Positions 9,092-17,526 of a stretch of DNA of 64,000 nucleotides are shown one piece after another; the first letter of the stretch is position 1, and every line of letters starts with the position of its first letter. Origin of the DNA: Psychroflexus salis (lineage in GTDB: Bacteria; Bacteroidota; Bacteroidia; Flavobacteriales; Flavobacteriaceae); assembly GCF_014640175.1 (NCBI RefSeq), contig NZ_BMGL01000009.1, positions 113,277-177,276 on the forward strand, given 5' to 3'. The translations under genes were made by a program, and so were the position numbers. Under the pieces are notes generated by a model, which did not search any database, was not told the DNA's origin, and was given only the letters and a program-made list of their open reading frames with translations.

Positions 9092-9123
9092 CTCTGCGGA
9101 CTTTGCGTCTTTGCGGTGAAAAG
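9092..9123 (+). repeat. Short dispersed repeat, copy 2, in the trpB-trpA gap
   Basis: The string ctctgcgga-ctttgcgtc-tttgcggtgaaaag repeats 5173-5203 with few changes. Flanks on both sides (gatttaagattgatgattga, atatgagaag) also resemble the flanks of copy 1, so a longer unit of about 100 bases may be shared. The rest of the 9043-9224 gap shows no reading frame. Confidence 0.6.
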
Positions 9124-9224
9124 AAATTACTAGAAGTAGGATTTAGATTGATGATTTAAAATTTAGAAAATAAGTAAAGGAAATTTGAATAGAAAAAAGA
9201 AAATAGATTACGAAAAGAAAAACG

Positions 9225-9992
9225 ATGAACAACCGCATTAACGAAAAACTTAACAAAGAAGGAAAAATACTAAGCATTTACTTTACTGCAGGTTTTCCGA
9301 GATTAGAAGATACACGAAAAGTGATGCTATCACTTCAAAAAGCTGGAGTAGATATGCTGGAAATAGGTTTACCGTATAGCGACCCATTAGCCGATGGACC
9401 CACTATTCAAGAAAGTTCTACTGCGGCATTAAAAAACGGAATGAGTTCACAAAAACTCTTCGAACAATTAGAAGGAATTCGAAATGAAATCCATATTCCA
9501 TTAATTGTAATGGGATATTTTAATGCCATGCTTCAATTTGGCGTAGAAGCTTTCTGTAAAAAATGCTTTGAATTAGGAATCGACGGTATCATCATGCCCG
9601 ACCTTCCTTTAGAAATATACCAAAAAGAATACCGTGGCATTTTTGAAAAGTACAACCTACATAATATTTTTTTAATTACACCACAAACTTCGCAGGAACG
9701 AATCCGTTTAATGGATGAAGTAAGCAATAGCTTTATTTATATGGTGAGTTCAGCTTCAACAACTGGCAGTAATGCTGGTTTTGGCAAAGAACATATGCAA
9801 TATTTTGAACGCATTGCTAAAATGAATTTAAAAAATAAGTTGGTTGTTGGTTTCGGTATTAAAGATGAAGAAACTTTTATGCAGGCTACCAAGTTTACAA
9901 AAGGAAGCATCATTGGTAGTGCTTTTATTAAGCATTTGAGTAAAAATGGAATAAAAAGTATTCCTGATTTTGTAAAAACCATCAAAAGTTAA
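9225..9992 (+). CDS. trpA: Tryptophan synthase alpha chain
   Basis: A 255-residue (beta/alpha)8 lyase that cleaves indole-3-glycerol phosphate to indole, which is channelled to TrpB. The catalytic residues are Glu46 and Asp57 in MLEIGLPYSDPLADGPT. Other family segments are YFTAGFPRLEDT, GIIMPDLPLEIY and VVGFGIKDEET. The usual VSRAGVTG phosphate loop reads VSSASTTGSN. It closes the operon; the next gene to the right is on the opposite strand. Confidence 0.95.
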   Translation: MNNRINEKLNKEGKILSIYFTAGFPRLEDTRKVMLSLQKAGVDMLEIGLPYSDPLADGPTIQESSTAALKNGMSSQKLFEQLEGIRNEIHIPLIVMGYFNAMLQFGVEAFCKKCFELGIDGIIMPDLPLEIYQKEYRGIFEKYNLHNIFLITPQTSQERIRLMDEVSNSFIYMVSSASTTGSNAGFGKEHMQYFERIAKMNLKNKLVVGFGIKDEETFMQATKFTKGSIIGSAFIKHLSKNGIKSIPDFVKTIKS

Positions 9993-10092
9993 GTTGCTCA
10001 ACAAATATTTATCAAATAGAAAAGGGTTGATAACCAATTATCTTTGTAAAAAACATAGCTTAAAAAAGTTAGAAAATCAGGTTTGAAAAAAT

Positions 10093-10338
10093 CTAAGCTT
10101 TTTTAAATAAGCTAATAATAAAAAGAAAAACAAGCGCACCAATAACACCGGTAATTAAATCGGCAAAAAAACCACTACCAATTCGAATATTTAAGTAATC
10201 GAAAATTAAATTTCCAACTACTCCACCAATAATTCCAACTATCATATTAATAAGAAATCCAAATCCACCGCCTTTCATTAATTTACCAGCGACCCAGCCA
10301 ATAATAGCGCCAACAATAATTGCGTAAAGTATAGACAT
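10093..10338 (-). CDS. GlsB/YeaQ/YmgE-family small membrane protein
   Basis: An 81-residue, very glycine-rich protein with three hydrophobic helices and GWVAGKLMKGGGFGFL followed by IVGIIGGVVGNLIFDYL, the signature of the transglycosylase-associated / GlsB family. Family members sit in the inner membrane and are often induced by general stress; their biochemical role is unknown. It is monocistronic, convergent with trpA and divergent from lpdA. Confidence 0.88.
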   Translation of the reverse strand: MSILYAIIVGAIIGWVAGKLMKGGGFGFLINMIVGIIGGVVGNLIFDYLNIRIGSGFFADLITGVIGALVFLFIISLFKKA

Positions 10339-10471
10339 TATTTAAATTTTTAAGGTTGATAAAGAATAAAAATACACATTTTTCTGAACTTATAAAATCC
10401 TATTTCAAAAGTGGCTATTAATGGGATTATGCTTAATTTAGCAGCTTTGTAAACGAGCTAAAAAATAAGTT

Positions 10472-11863
10472 ATGAGCAAATACGATGTGATTGTTTTAGG
10501 AAGTGGCCCAGGCGGCTATGTAACTGCTATTAGAGCATCTCAATTAGGGATGAAAACAGCAGTAATCGAAAAAGAAAGCCTCGGTGGGGTTTGTTTAAAT
10601 TGGGGATGTATACCAACGAAAGCTTTGCTAAAAAGCGCAAAAGTTTTCGACTTTTTAAAACACGCAGACGATTATGGCTTAAAAGTAGAAAAAGCCGATA
10701 AAGATTTTACAGCTGTGGTAAAACGTAGCCGAAATGTTGCCGAAGGCATGAGCAAAGGCGTTCAGTTTTTAATGAAAAAAAATAAAATTGATGTAATTGA
10801 AGGTCACGGTAAAATAAAAAAAGGAAAAAAAGTAAGTGTAGAAGATAGCAAAGGAAAAACTACCGACTACGAAGGCGAACACATTATTATTGCTACAGGC
10901 GCACGTTCTCGTGAATTACCTTCCCTACCGCAAGACGGCAAAAAGGTAATTGGCTACAGAAAGGCGATGACCCTAGAAAAGCAACCTGAATCGATGATTG
11001 TAGTTGGTTCTGGTGCCATTGGTGTAGAATTTGCTAGTTTTTATAATTCTATGGGGACAGATGTAACTATTGTAGAATTTCTACCCAATATTGTTCCTGT
11101 TGAAGATGAAGATGTTTCCAAAGGCTTCGAAAAAATCTACAAGAAGAAAGGCATTAAAATTATGACCAATTCTTCTGTAGAAAAAGTAGATACATCTGGC
11201 GATAAAGTGAAAGCTACCGTTAAGACTAAAAAGGGTGAAGAAATTTTAGAAGCTGATATTGTACTTTCTGCTGTTGGAATTAAAACTAACATCGAAAACA
11301 TAGGCTTAGAAGAAGTAGGTATTAAAACCGATAAAGATAAAATTGTGGTTAACGATTGGTACCAAACCAATGTACCAGGTTACTACGCTATTGGAGATGT
11401 AACGCATGGTCCTGCTCTAGCGCATGTTGCTTCGGCCGAAGGAATTTTATGTGTTGAAAAAATTTCAGGAATGAAAGTAGAAGCCTTAGATTACGGAAAC
11501 ATTCCAGGTTGTACGTATTCTAATCCAGAAATTGCAAGTGTTGGCATGACCGAAAAACAAGCTAAAGAAGCTGGTTACGATCTTAAAGTAGGTAAATTTC
11601 CATTTTCAGCATCTGGTAAAGCCAGTGCGGAAGGCAATAAAGATGGATTTGTAAAAGTAATTTTTGATGCAAAATATGGCGAATGGTTAGGTTGCCACAT
11701 GTTAGGTGCTGGCGTAACCGATATGATTGCTGAAGCCGTTTTGGGTAGAAAACTAGAAACTACAGGACATGAAGTTTTAAAAACAGTCCACCCGCATCCA
11801 ACCATGAGTGAAGCAGTGATGGAAGCAGTTGCTGATGCGTACGATGAAGTAATTCATTTATAA
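10472..11863 (+). CDS. lpdA: Dihydrolipoyl dehydrogenase (E3)
   Basis: A 463-residue flavoprotein that reoxidises dihydrolipoamide in 2-oxo acid dehydrogenase complexes with NAD as acceptor. It shows the FAD motif GSGPGG (10-15), the redox disulfide Cys41-Cys46 in GGVCLNWGCIPTKAL, the NAD motif VGSGAIGVEFASF, the AIGDVTHGPALAHVASAEG segment and the C-terminal catalytic HPHPTMSEAV. The E2 component at 16102-17430 is a likely partner, although the genes are not adjacent. A near-consensus -7 element (CAGCTTTG, 10442-10449) precedes the start. Confidence 0.96.
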   Translation: MSKYDVIVLGSGPGGYVTAIRASQLGMKTAVIEKESLGGVCLNWGCIPTKALLKSAKVFDFLKHADDYGLKVEKADKDFTAVVKRSRNVAEGMSKGVQFLMKKNKIDVIEGHGKIKKGKKVSVEDSKGKTTDYEGEHIIIATGARSRELPSLPQDGKKVIGYRKAMTLEKQPESMIVVGSGAIGVEFASFYNSMGTDVTIVEFLPNIVPVEDEDVSKGFEKIYKKKGIKIMTNSSVEKVDTSGDKVKATVKTKKGEEILEADIVLSAVGIKTNIENIGLEEVGIKTDKDKIVVNDWYQTNVPGYYAIGDVTHGPALAHVASAEGILCVEKISGMKVEALDYGNIPGCTYSNPEIASVGMTEKQAKEAGYDLKVGKFPFSASGKASAEGNKDGFVKVIFDAKYGEWLGCHMLGAGVTDMIAEAVLGRKLETTGHEVLKTVHPHPTMSEAVMEAVADAYDEVIHL

Positions 11864-11905
11864 AACAAGTTAATTGAACATTTAGCAAATACAGTTTTAT
11901 GATTT

Positions 11906-11957
11906 TCTCTGCATTCTCTGCGCCCCTGACTCGCCGTCAGGTAGGTTTGTGGTTAAG
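11906..11957 (+). repeat. Short dispersed repeat, copy 3, interrupted by a small palindrome
   Basis: tctctgcattctctgcg is a diverged version of the units at 5173 and 9092 and ends in ttgtggttaag. In its middle is the palindrome cctgac-tcgcc-gtcagg (11925-11941), which looks like an insertion into the repeat. It lies between lpdA and the SpoU methylase gene. Confidence 0.5.
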
Positions 11958-12080
11958 CGATTTTTAACGTAGTTTAGTTGAGCATCCAGGGAAATTTAGT
12001 TTGAACAAATGATATTTAGCAATAATGAAGCTTTATAACTGTTAGTAAGTGCTTAAGTAAATAAACAATAAACTCATTTT

Positions 12081-12117
12081 AAACCGCTTCATTAATTTAC
12101 TTTTGAAGCGGTTTTTA
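12081..12117 (+). terminator. Intrinsic terminator between lpdA and the SpoU methylase gene
   Basis: Stem aaaccgcttc (12081-12090) pairs with gaagcggttt (12105-12114), followed by five T residues from 12113. The loop and 3' arm also contain TACTTTTG (12098-12105), an exact -7 match, so the promoter of the next gene may overlap this hairpin. Confidence 0.8.
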
Positions 12118-12122
12118 TAATT

Positions 12123-12923
12123 ATGGAGAATCTCAATTACATATCAAGCTCACAAAATCCTAAATTAAAACGCATTTTACAATTACAAGAAAAATCGCGT
12201 AATCGCAAAAAGGAAAGTATTTTTGTAGTAGAAGGTCAAAGAGAAATCAATTTACTTTTAAAGGCTAATTATAGCATTGAAGAACTTTATTATTGTGAAG
12301 CATTTCACAATAAAGACAATTTAGCAAGATTTCTCTCCAAGGTTAAAATTCATTATTCAGTGAGTAAAGAAGCTTACCAAAAAATAGCTTACCGCGGAAG
12401 TACAGAAGGTATTATAGCAACTGTAAAAGCAAAGAATCATGATTTAAATAAATTAGAATTTAAGACAAATTACCCATTGATTTTAGTTGCTGAAGCTCCA
12501 GAAAAACCAGGGAATATTGGCGCCATTTTACGAACTGCAGATGCAGCTAATGTAGATGCAATAATTATTGCTAACCCTAAAACAGATGTATATAATCCAA
12601 ATATTATACGTTCTAGTGTAGGAACAGTATTTACCAATCAAATAGCCCTTGCAAATTCAATTGATGTGATTGCTTATTTAAAAGAAAATCAATTTGAAAT
12701 TTATTCGGCTATTTTACAAGATGCCGTTTCCTATTTAACTCCTAATTACCAATCAAAATGTGCTATTGTTGTAGGAACGGAAGCCGATGGGTTAACTAAT
12801 GAATGGCGATTGGCTTCAACACAAAACATTAGTATACCAATGCAAGGCGAAATCGATTCGATGAATGTTTCTGTAGCTACAGGAATTTTGCTTTTTGAAG
12901 CTGTTAGGCAACGTAGTATTTAA
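12123..12923 (+). CDS. TrmH/SpoU-family RNA 2'-O-methyltransferase
   Basis: A 266-residue protein with an N-terminal substrate-binding region (about 1-100) and a C-terminal SPOUT methylase domain. The three SpoU motifs are visible: EKPGNIGAILRTADAANVDA, VVGTEADGLTNEW and IPMQGEIDSMNVSVATGILLFE. These enzymes methylate ribose 2'-OH groups in rRNA or tRNA using S-adenosylmethionine and a knotted dimer. The exact nucleotide target cannot be told from the sequence. It starts 6 bases past the preceding terminator T-run and is probably monocistronic. Confidence 0.9.
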   Translation: MENLNYISSSQNPKLKRILQLQEKSRNRKKESIFVVEGQREINLLLKANYSIEELYYCEAFHNKDNLARFLSKVKIHYSVSKEAYQKIAYRGSTEGIIATVKAKNHDLNKLEFKTNYPLILVAEAPEKPGNIGAILRTADAANVDAIIIANPKTDVYNPNIIRSSVGTVFTNQIALANSIDVIAYLKENQFEIYSAILQDAVSYLTPNYQSKCAIVVGTEADGLTNEWRLASTQNISIPMQGEIDSMNVSVATGILLFEAVRQRSI

Positions 12924-12950
12924 GTAATTACTAGGGTGTTTTCTACAAGC

Positions 12951-13454
12951 TTAGTACAAACTAACTTTAGCATTTTTTCCAAACTCTACTTGTACTGTTT
13001 CTTGTAAAGAAGTTGAAAGTGACAAACCTTTATAATTCGCTTTTACAGGAAATTTTTTGTGACTCCGATCTACTAAAACAGCGGTTTTTAATTGCTTCAA
13101 AGGAACTGCTAAAAAATGTTTTACGGCGTATATTAAAGTAGCACCCGAATTTAAAACATCGTCTACAACTACAACGCATTTATCTTGATAGTCGTCTACC
13201 TTTAAACTGGTTTGAAGCGCTTCAATAGGATTGCGTTTATTAATGCTTAAACTTCCTAACTTAATATCTATGTTAGTTATATTTTTTAATTCTTCACCAA
13301 GTGCTTCCGCAAAAGCATAACCAGAGTTTTTAATGCCAACTAAAATAATTTCATTTTCATGTAAATGATCTTCCAATATTTGAAATGCAATTCGCTTCGT
13401 TTTTTGTTGAATTTGATTTGCATTTAATATAATGTGATTTGTACTTTGCTTCAT
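12951..13454 (-). CDS. Phosphoribosyltransferase-domain protein (PyrR-like)
   Basis: A 167-residue type I phosphoribosyltransferase. The PRPP-binding motif VVVVDDVLNSGATL is near residues 93-106, and IILVGIKNSGYAFAEAL gives the pyrophosphate loop region. The overall shape resembles PyrR, which in some bacteria regulates pyrimidine genes and in others acts as a uracil phosphoribosyltransferase. No pyrimidine genes are nearby, so a regulatory role is not supported here. It overlaps the methyltransferase gene upstream by 4 bases and belongs to a three-gene minus-strand unit (12951-14418). Confidence 0.78.
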   Translation of the reverse strand: MKQSTNHIILNANQIQQKTKRIAFQILEDHLHENEIILVGIKNSGYAFAEALGEELKNITNIDIKLGSLSINKRNPIEALQTSLKVDDYQDKCVVVVDDVLNSGATLIYAVKHFLAVPLKQLKTAVLVDRSHKKFPVKANYKGLSLSTSLQETVQVEFGKNAKVSLY

Positions 13455-14038
13455 AAGCGTGTGAATTTAATAAAAAGTTCTTTGTTAGCCCTTAAAGGAT
13501 GAGAAATATCGCTTTTTTTTAATTGATTTATCTTGAAATATGGTGTAAAATAACGAATATATTCTTCTTTACTTCCACCATAAGGCGGGCCGTTTTCAGT
13601 AAGTGGAAAATCGAATAAAACTCCTTGAAGCTTATTTCCTGAAGACAATAAACTTGCCATTTGTGCTGCGTAATTTGTTCTTTGAGCTGGTGGAATTGCA
13701 CAAAAAAAAGTTTGCTCTAAGATTAAATCAAATTTCATTTTTAATTCAAAAAAATCTTGATGTAAAATTTGTTTTTTAGGAAAATCTGGGCATCTTTTTG
13801 CAAAATTATTTAAGGCTGTTTCAGAAACATCTACTACATACGTATTACAAAAGCCATGTTTAAATAAATATTCAGCTTCATAGGCATTTCCAGCACCTGG
13901 AATTAAAATGTGCAAATTTTTATCGTTTAGTTGATTAATAATGCTCATTATCGGTGGCGAAATAGTACCTAAGTCCCAACCCGTCTTTTTATTTATATAG
14001 GATTCTTCCCAAAATTTTACATCTGTTTCCATTACCAA
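13451..14038 (-). CDS. TPMT-like S-adenosylmethionine-dependent methyltransferase
   Basis: A 195-residue class I methyltransferase. The opening FWEESYINKKTGWDLG and the SAM-binding HILIPGAGNAYEAEYL match the thiopurine S-methyltransferase family, whose bacterial members methylate small sulfur, selenium or halide substrates. FFCAIPPAQRTNYAAQM is also typical of that family. The natural substrate is unknown. ATG 14038 or the next Met (METDVKFW, 14032) may be the start; the gene overlaps its neighbours at both ends by a few bases, so translational coupling is likely. Confidence 0.82.
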   Translation of the reverse strand: MVMETDVKFWEESYINKKTGWDLGTISPPIMSIINQLNDKNLHILIPGAGNAYEAEYLFKHGFCNTYVVDVSETALNNFAKRCPDFPKKQILHQDFFELKMKFDLILEQTFFCAIPPAQRTNYAAQMASLLSSGNKLQGVLFDFPLTENGPPYGGSKEEYIRYFTPYFKINQLKKSDISHPLRANKELFIKFTRL

Positions 14039-14418
14039 TCTAAATCAATTTGATCATCGTCTAAGTACTCATCTATGTCACGGCGATCTTTTTTAGTTGG
14101 CCGACCTATGCCTTTTTTTCGGTAATATTCTTTTGAGTACTTTAAAAGGTCTAATTTTTCTAGATTTTCTTTAGGGGTAACATCTGTTGCGTAAATACTT
14201 ACCAATTTAGCACCAACTCGAGATGGCGGTAAATCTAAAACCTCAACTTTGTAATTAATTTGGTTTTTTCGAACCTGTAACACATCTGTTGGATAAACTT
14301 CTCTAGATGGTTTTACAGCTTCATTGTTAATCTTAACCTGTCCTTTTTTACAAGCTGTAGTAGCTATAGTTCGGGTTTTAAAATAACGTATACACCACAA
14401 GTATTTATCTACACGCAT
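14032..14418 (-). CDS. S4-domain RNA-binding protein, Hsp15 family
   Basis: A 128-residue protein with an N-terminal S4 RNA-binding domain (MRVDKYLWCIRYFKTRT, then KKGQVKINNEAVKPSREV) and a basic, acidic-ended tail (YRKKGIGRPTKKDRRDIDEYL). Hsp15 of E. coli binds stalled 50S subunits that carry peptidyl-tRNA; the same role is plausible but not shown here. It is the first gene of the minus-strand unit with the TPMT-like methylase and the phosphoribosyltransferase. Confidence 0.87.
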   Translation of the reverse strand: MRVDKYLWCIRYFKTRTIATTACKKGQVKINNEAVKPSREVYPTDVLQVRKNQINYKVEVLDLPPSRVGAKLVSIYATDVTPKENLEKLDLLKYSKEYYRKKGIGRPTKKDRRDIDEYLDDDQIDLDW

Positions 14419-14495
14419 AATGTTTATATCTTAAATTCGTTATACCTACAAAAATAAGAGAAAATTGTATCTTGCAGCCAAATTGCAAACGAATA

Positions 14496-15407
14496 ATGAA
14501 GAAGATTAAACACCTATTATTTTTAGTTAGCTTACTGTTTTTTATGAACAGTTGTGGAGACGACGACGACAATACAACACGAGTTCCACCAAGAGATGCT
14601 GAAGAAGTGCGCTTGGAGAATGAAATTGATATTCAAACTTTTTTAGAAACTTATTATTTTGAAGTTGTAGACAATCCAGCTAATCCAAATTTTGAAAGAA
14701 TAGTTTTTAAAAAACTAGACGACCCAGATGCACCAGCAGATGCTAGTCCAATTATTGAAGCTGAAGAGTTAACTACTAAAAATCTTACTCATAACGAAGT
14801 AGATTACCAAATGTACATTTTAAACTTAAGAGAAGGAGCAACTACAGAACGTAAACCAACTTTTGCCGATTCTGTTTTAATAACCTATCAAGGATATACC
14901 ATGGAACAGAGTGTTTTTGATGGAACGCCTACTCCATTATGGTTAGATTTATCCAGCACAATTGTTGGATTTAGAGAAACACTTGTCGAGCATAGCGGAA
15001 GCAGTGGTTTTGTAGAAAATCCTGATGGCACTTTTGCTTTTAATGAAGATTATGGAACAGGTGCTGTAATTATTCCATCGGGTTTAGCCTATTTCAATCA
15101 ACCGCCTACTAATTCTGGTATTGGTTTGTACGAACCGATAATTTTTACTTACCAATTATACCGTTCTAGATTAGTAGACCACGACCGAGATGGAATACCT
15201 TCGTACATGGAAGATTTAAATGGAACTAGAAAATTAGATGATGTAGACACCGACGAAGATGGTTTCTTTAACTATGTAGACTCAGACGATGATGGCGATG
15301 AAGTACCTACTAGCGAAGAAATTATTATAGGCGAAGATGGAAGCATTAGCTTTCCCGACACAAATGGTAATGGAACTCCAGATTACTTAGACCCAACTTA
15401 TCCATAA
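14496..15407 (+). CDS. FKBP-like lipoprotein with a C-terminal calcium-binding-type acidic repeat
   Basis: A lipoprotein whose signal peptide is MKKIKHLLFLVSLLFFMNSC; I use ATG 14496 because the reading frame extends further upstream only through a TTG at 14472 that adds no hydrophobic sequence. The central region (about 95-235) has the FKBP-type fold pattern: ADSVLITYQGYTM, then ..SVFDGT, VGFRETLVEHSG, FNEDYGTGAVIIPSGLAYF. The C-terminus carries Asp-rich repeats, DHDRDGIPSYMEDLNG, DDVDTDEDGFFNYVDSDDDG and DTNGNGTPDYLDP, like thrombospondin type 3 calcium-binding motifs. It probably acts at the outer membrane or periplasm. Isomerase activity is uncertain. Confidence 0.75.
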   Translation: MKKIKHLLFLVSLLFFMNSCGDDDDNTTRVPPRDAEEVRLENEIDIQTFLETYYFEVVDNPANPNFERIVFKKLDDPDAPADASPIIEAEELTTKNLTHNEVDYQMYILNLREGATTERKPTFADSVLITYQGYTMEQSVFDGTPTPLWLDLSSTIVGFRETLVEHSGSSGFVENPDGTFAFNEDYGTGAVIIPSGLAYFNQPPTNSGIGLYEPIIFTYQLYRSRLVDHDRDGIPSYMEDLNGTRKLDDVDTDEDGFFNYVDSDDDGDEVPTSEEIIIGEDGSISFPDTNGNGTPDYLDPTYP

Positions 15408-15411
15408 TTAA

Positions 15412-16032
15412 ATGAAACAATTATTAGGTTTGTACACGATAATCGTATTGCTCTTAAGCAGTTGCGAAACACAAAAAAACGACAGAAAATTAGCAGAGCA
15501 GCTAAACAATGAAGCTATTGAACAATTACAAAAAGATAATGTAGAGAATGCTACTAAATTATTGAATTCTGCTATAGAAGCAGACAACACTTATGCTGAG
15601 CCACATGCGTATTTAATTCAGATTTATTTAAAAGAAGAAAATTACGACCAAGCTTTAGCTCAAACAAAAATCGTGATTGAAAAATCTCCTGAAGAAGCAG
15701 AAAATTGGGTGTTAGCCGGAATTCTTACCGAAAAAAAAGGCTATAAAGATGAAGCCTTTTCTTATTACAAAGAAAGTATAAAGTGGTTTCAATTGAGGTT
15801 AGACGAACAACTTAAAGAAGTTAAAAAAGATACAACAAAAAGTGATTTACCTTTACAGGATGAAGTGAATATTATATTCTCGTATATTCTTTTAGAAAAT
15901 CATGATCAAGCTAATAAACGTATTGAAAAATTAGAAGAACAATTTCCAAGTAATAGGATGATTCAAAATTTATATGATTTTGATAAAGCGATGTATTTAA
16001 ATAGCTTGTTTCCAAATATGAAAACAGAATAG
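15412..16032 (+). CDS. TPR-repeat lipoprotein
   Basis: A 206-residue lipoprotein (lipobox LLLSSC near residue 19) with tandem tetratricopeptide helices, for example NVENATKLLNSAIEADNTYAEPHAYLIQIY (in parts) and NYDQALAQTKIVIEKSPEEAENW. TPR domains bind other proteins, so it is probably an adaptor in the periplasm or on the outer membrane. It starts 4 bases after the FKBP-like lipoprotein gene and the two form an operon ending at the hairpin 16041-16092. No enzyme motif is seen. Confidence 0.78.
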   Translation: MKQLLGLYTIIVLLLSSCETQKNDRKLAEQLNNEAIEQLQKDNVENATKLLNSAIEADNTYAEPHAYLIQIYLKEENYDQALAQTKIVIEKSPEEAENWVLAGILTEKKGYKDEAFSYYKESIKWFQLRLDEQLKEVKKDTTKSDLPLQDEVNIIFSYILLENHDQANKRIEKLEEQFPSNRMIQNLYDFDKAMYLNSLFPNMKTE

Positions 16033-16040
16033 TGAAATGC

Positions 16041-16092
16041 ATATTTCAATAAAAAAAAGCCGCTGAATAGCGGCTTTTTTTTATTGAAATAT
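16041..16092. terminator. Perfect long-arm bidirectional terminator
   Basis: A perfect 24-bp inverted repeat (16041-16064 with 16069-16092) has the loop gaat. The inner stem is agccgct / agcggct flanked by A8 and T8 runs, so it terminates transcripts from both the TPR lipoprotein gene and the convergent E2 gene. The outer atatttcaat / attgaaatat arms make it longer than most terminators. Confidence 0.92.
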
Positions 16093-16101
16093 ACTCAGAA
16101 T

Positions 16102-17430
16102 TTAAATGGTTCTATCAGTTTCAAAAGCTTCTAAATATTGTGCAACACGTTGTACGAATTGTCCACCCAAAGCTCCATTTACCACTCTATGGTCGTAGGA
16201 ATGTGATAAGAACATTTTATAACGAATTCCTATAAAATCACCTTCTGGTGTTTCAATTACAGCAGGTACTTTTCGAATTGCACCTAAAGCTAGGATACCT
16301 ACTTGCGGTTGGTTAATAATAGGTGTTCCCATAATACTTCCAAAAGTTCCTACATTCGTTACCGTATAGGTACCCCCTTGTGTATCGTCTGGTTTTAGTT
16401 TTCCTGCTCTAGCTCGGCTAGCCAAATCATTTACTTGTTTAGCCATGCCTAATAAATTAAGTTGATCAGCATCTTTAATCACTGGAACAATTAAATTTCC
16501 ATCGGGTAAAGCAGCAGCCATACCTAAATTAATGCGCTTGCGTTTTATAATTTGATTACCATCTACCGAAATATTAATCATAGGGAAGTCTTTAATGGCT
16601 TTTGCCACAGCTTCCATGAAAATCGGAGTAAAAGTTAGTTTCTCGCCTTCTCGTTTTTGGAATTCATTTTTATATTTATTTCTCCAATTCCAAATATTAG
16701 TTACATCTACTTCAATAAAAGACTGCACATGTGCAGAAGTTTGGGTACTTGCCACCATGTGGTGTGCAATCATTTTACCCATTCGGTTCATTTCAATAAC
16801 TTCATCTTCTACATTAACATTTACAGGAGTTGATGTTGGTTTTGGTGCTGGCGCAGGCTTATCTTGTGTTTTTGGCTGAGTTGTGGACTGCGCAGCTTTT
16901 CCTTGTTTTTTATCTTCTACATATTGTAGAATATCATCTTTGGTTACTCTACCTTCTAAACCAGAACCTGAAATTGCATCTAATTCACTTAAATTAATGC
17001 CTTCTGTATTAGCTATATTTTTAACTAAAGGAGAATAAAATCGATCGCTATCTGAAAAGTTAGTTTCTGCTATAGATTTGCCTTTTTCTACAAAAGCTTC
17101 AGCCGTATCTGCTGCTTTTTGTGTAGTTGTATCTTGGCTTTCGTTGCTACTATCAGCCGAATTATCTTCATCTGTACTTTCAACATCTGCATCGGTTTCG
17201 ATAATGGCAATCACTTCACCAACCTGAATTACATCGTCTACTTCAAAGCGTTTTTCAATTAACTTTCCATCAACTTCACTCGGAACTTCAGAGTCAACTT
17301 TATCGGTTGCAATCTCTAAAACTGCTTCATCAGCTTCAATGGTATCGCCCACTTCTTTCAACCAATTGGTTAAGGTTGCTTCTGCAACGCTTTCGCCCAT
17401 TTTTGGTAATTTAAGTTCGAATTTTGCCAT
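16102..17430 (-). CDS. 2-oxo acid dehydrogenase E2 component (dihydrolipoamide acyltransferase)
   Basis: A 442-residue E2 subunit. Domains in order: lipoyl domain with the lipoylated lysine Lys44 in EIATDKVDSEVPS; an Ala/Asp/Ser/Thr-rich linker; a peripheral-subunit-binding domain (SPLVKNIANTEGINLSELD with GRVTKDDI); a second Pro/Ala linker; and the catalytic acyltransferase domain. The catalytic segment reads SYDHRVVNGALGG, with Asn in place of the Asp of the HxxxDG motif. It transfers acyl groups to CoA and works with LpdA. Size and single lipoyl domain favour a branched-chain or 2-oxoglutarate type complex; which one cannot be decided. E1 genes are not next to it. Confidence 0.92.
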   Translation of the reverse strand: MAKFELKLPKMGESVAEATLTNWLKEVGDTIEADEAVLEIATDKVDSEVPSEVDGKLIEKRFEVDDVIQVGEVIAIIETDADVESTDEDNSADSSNESQDTTTQKAADTAEAFVEKGKSIAETNFSDSDRFYSPLVKNIANTEGINLSELDAISGSGLEGRVTKDDILQYVEDKKQGKAAQSTTQPKTQDKPAPAPKPTSTPVNVNVEDEVIEMNRMGKMIAHHMVASTQTSAHVQSFIEVDVTNIWNWRNKYKNEFQKREGEKLTFTPIFMEAVAKAIKDFPMINISVDGNQIIKRKRINLGMAAALPDGNLIVPVIKDADQLNLLGMAKQVNDLASRARAGKLKPDDTQGGTYTVTNVGTFGSIMGTPIINQPQVGILALGAIRKVPAVIETPEGDFIGIRYKMFLSHSYDHRVVNGALGGQFVQRVAQYLEAFETDRTI

Positions 17431-17526
17431 ATCTTTAACCTTTCTGGTAATTTTAAAATTAAATTGCGAATTTAATAAAAATACACGGCTTTTATTTTAA
17501 AATACTTTAAAATAAAAGCTTTCATT

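Noticed and set aside
10039..10046. TATCTTTG, an exact -7 match on the plus strand after trpA
   Set aside because: There is no TTG at the right distance and nothing to transcribe before the opposite-strand GlsB-like gene.
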